Shown here: positions 63,692-64,000 of the stretch, piece by piece
Numbering within the stretch: position 1 is the first letter of the stretch
How the letters are laid out: each line of letters starts with the position of its first letter
Origin: Actinoplanes sandaracinus
GTDB taxonomy: Bacteria; Actinomycetota; Actinomycetes; Mycobacteriales; Micromonosporaceae
Length of the DNA: 64,000 bases
NCBI RefSeq assembly: GCF_030009775.1
Contig: NZ_JASCTH010000025.1
Location: forward strand, 1-64,000
Direction: 5' to 3'
The notes under the pieces: model-generated
The model's database searches: none
Told to the model about the DNA's origin: nothing
Seen by the model: the letters and a program-made list of their open reading frames with translations, nothing else
Position numbers and translations under genes: made by a program

Positions 63692-64000
63692 GATCGAGGC
63701 GGACGGCGGCGGGCCGGACCTCGAGGGTCTGGCCCGCCGGGCCGTCGCCGGGAACGCCCGGGCACTGGAGGAACTGTGCCGGGAGTTGCAGGACCTGGTC
63801 TACCGGCTGGCGTTGCGGTTCTCGTCCGACCCGGAGGCCGCGGCCGACGCCACCCAGGAGATCCTGATCCTGGTCATCACCCATCTCGCCGAGTTCAAGG
63901 GCCGGTCGAAACTGACCACGTGGGTGTACACGATCGCCTCCCGCCACCTGCTGCGCACGGTGCGCGGCCCGGTGGAGGTCAGCGTCGCCGGTCCCGAGCC
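63675..64000 (+). CDS. ECF-type RNA polymerase sigma factor, N-terminal part, runs off right edge
   Basis: Sigma region 2 is visible: LEGLARRAVAGNARALEELCRELQDLVYRLALRFSSDPEAAADATQEILILVITHLAEFKGRSKLTTWVYTIASRHLLR, with the usual DATQE(I/V) and F.G.S...TW.Y.IA motifs. The start is GTG 63675 or 63681, overlapping the ABM gene. Region 4 and any C-terminal extension lie beyond the window. Confidence 0.88.
   Translation, partial: MTVPPEIEADGGGPDLEGLARRAVAGNARALEELCRELQDLVYRLALRFSSDPEAAADATQEILILVITHLAEFKGRSKLTTWVYTIASRHLLRTVRGPVEVSVAGPE

Overview
This window reads as chromosomal DNA of a filamentous, high-GC actinomycete. The grounds are strong G/C at third codon positions, many GTG starts, TetR/ABC-F/MFS resistance cassettes, NB-ARC/TPR conflict proteins, a CBM2-tailed secreted esterase and multi-TM GGDEF proteins. 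Micromonosporaceae (Actinoplanes-like) is my best guess, but it is an inference. No rRNA or tRNA gene was recognised.

Left third (about 1-23.4 kb): an eroded accessory region. It holds the right end of an IS3-family element, a decayed IS5-type transposase, a group II intron reverse-transcriptase fragment, a broken DMT transporter, a possible one-spacer CRISPR remnant (9049-9139), and several biosynthetic genes that look cut down by deletions. These include an MFS exporter and a polyketide synthase that lost their middles, an ATP-grasp start fused head-on to an aminotransferase that lost its C-terminal half, and a methylmalonyl-CoA mutase / meaB locus with at least three lesions. Intact genes between them are a LysR/MFS pair, TetR regulators with visible operators, an HNH endonuclease, a sugar ketoisomerase (FdtA-like), and a TetR-MFS-ABC-F resistance cassette at 15.4-19.5 kb. 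It looks as if self-resistance survived while biosynthesis was dismantled.

Centre-left (24.2-31.6 kb): a conflict/RiPP-like island. It encodes a large EAD-NB-ARC-TPR protein, a nucleoside-phosphorylase-EAD protein, an HExxH peptide beta-hydroxylase-type protein, a small membrane protein, and a 59-codon peptide gene on the minus strand (27648-27827) that resembles precursors of the FxSxx/cyclophane type. No radical SAM maturase is visible in the window.

Centre-right (31.6-47.25 kb): the most interesting locus, a probable undescribed RiPP gene cluster. Two small adjacent genes (38172-38348 and 38364-38546) encode related peptides ending in a Cys-rich core with the shared pattern C-[GS]-G-C-D-[SG]-C. 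Downstream, tightly coupled, are an asparagine-synthetase-type enzyme, an HvfC/BufC-like partner with a PqqD-like C-terminal domain, a DUF692 (MNIO) iron enzyme, a glycosyltransferase with a C-terminal PqqD-like domain, a second asparagine-synthetase-type enzyme and a HemK-like methyltransferase. Upstream are a carbamoyltransferase and a 2OG-Fe(II) oxygenase, with a divergent methyltransferase / 2OG oxygenase / glycosyltransferase operon. Likely products are Cys-modified, possibly glycosylated, carbamoylated and methylated peptides; the chemistry is inferred from enzyme families.

Right third (47.3-64 kb): ordinary genes. There is a decayed peptidoglycan-recognition amidase, a DUF4328 membrane protein, a GNAT, a CE1-type esterase with CBM2, three GGDEF-family membrane signalling proteins, an alpha/beta hydrolase, a TetR-DUF4386 pair with tandem operators, two tandem ABC-F proteins (three in the window), an ABM-domain protein and the start of an ECF sigma factor running off the right edge.
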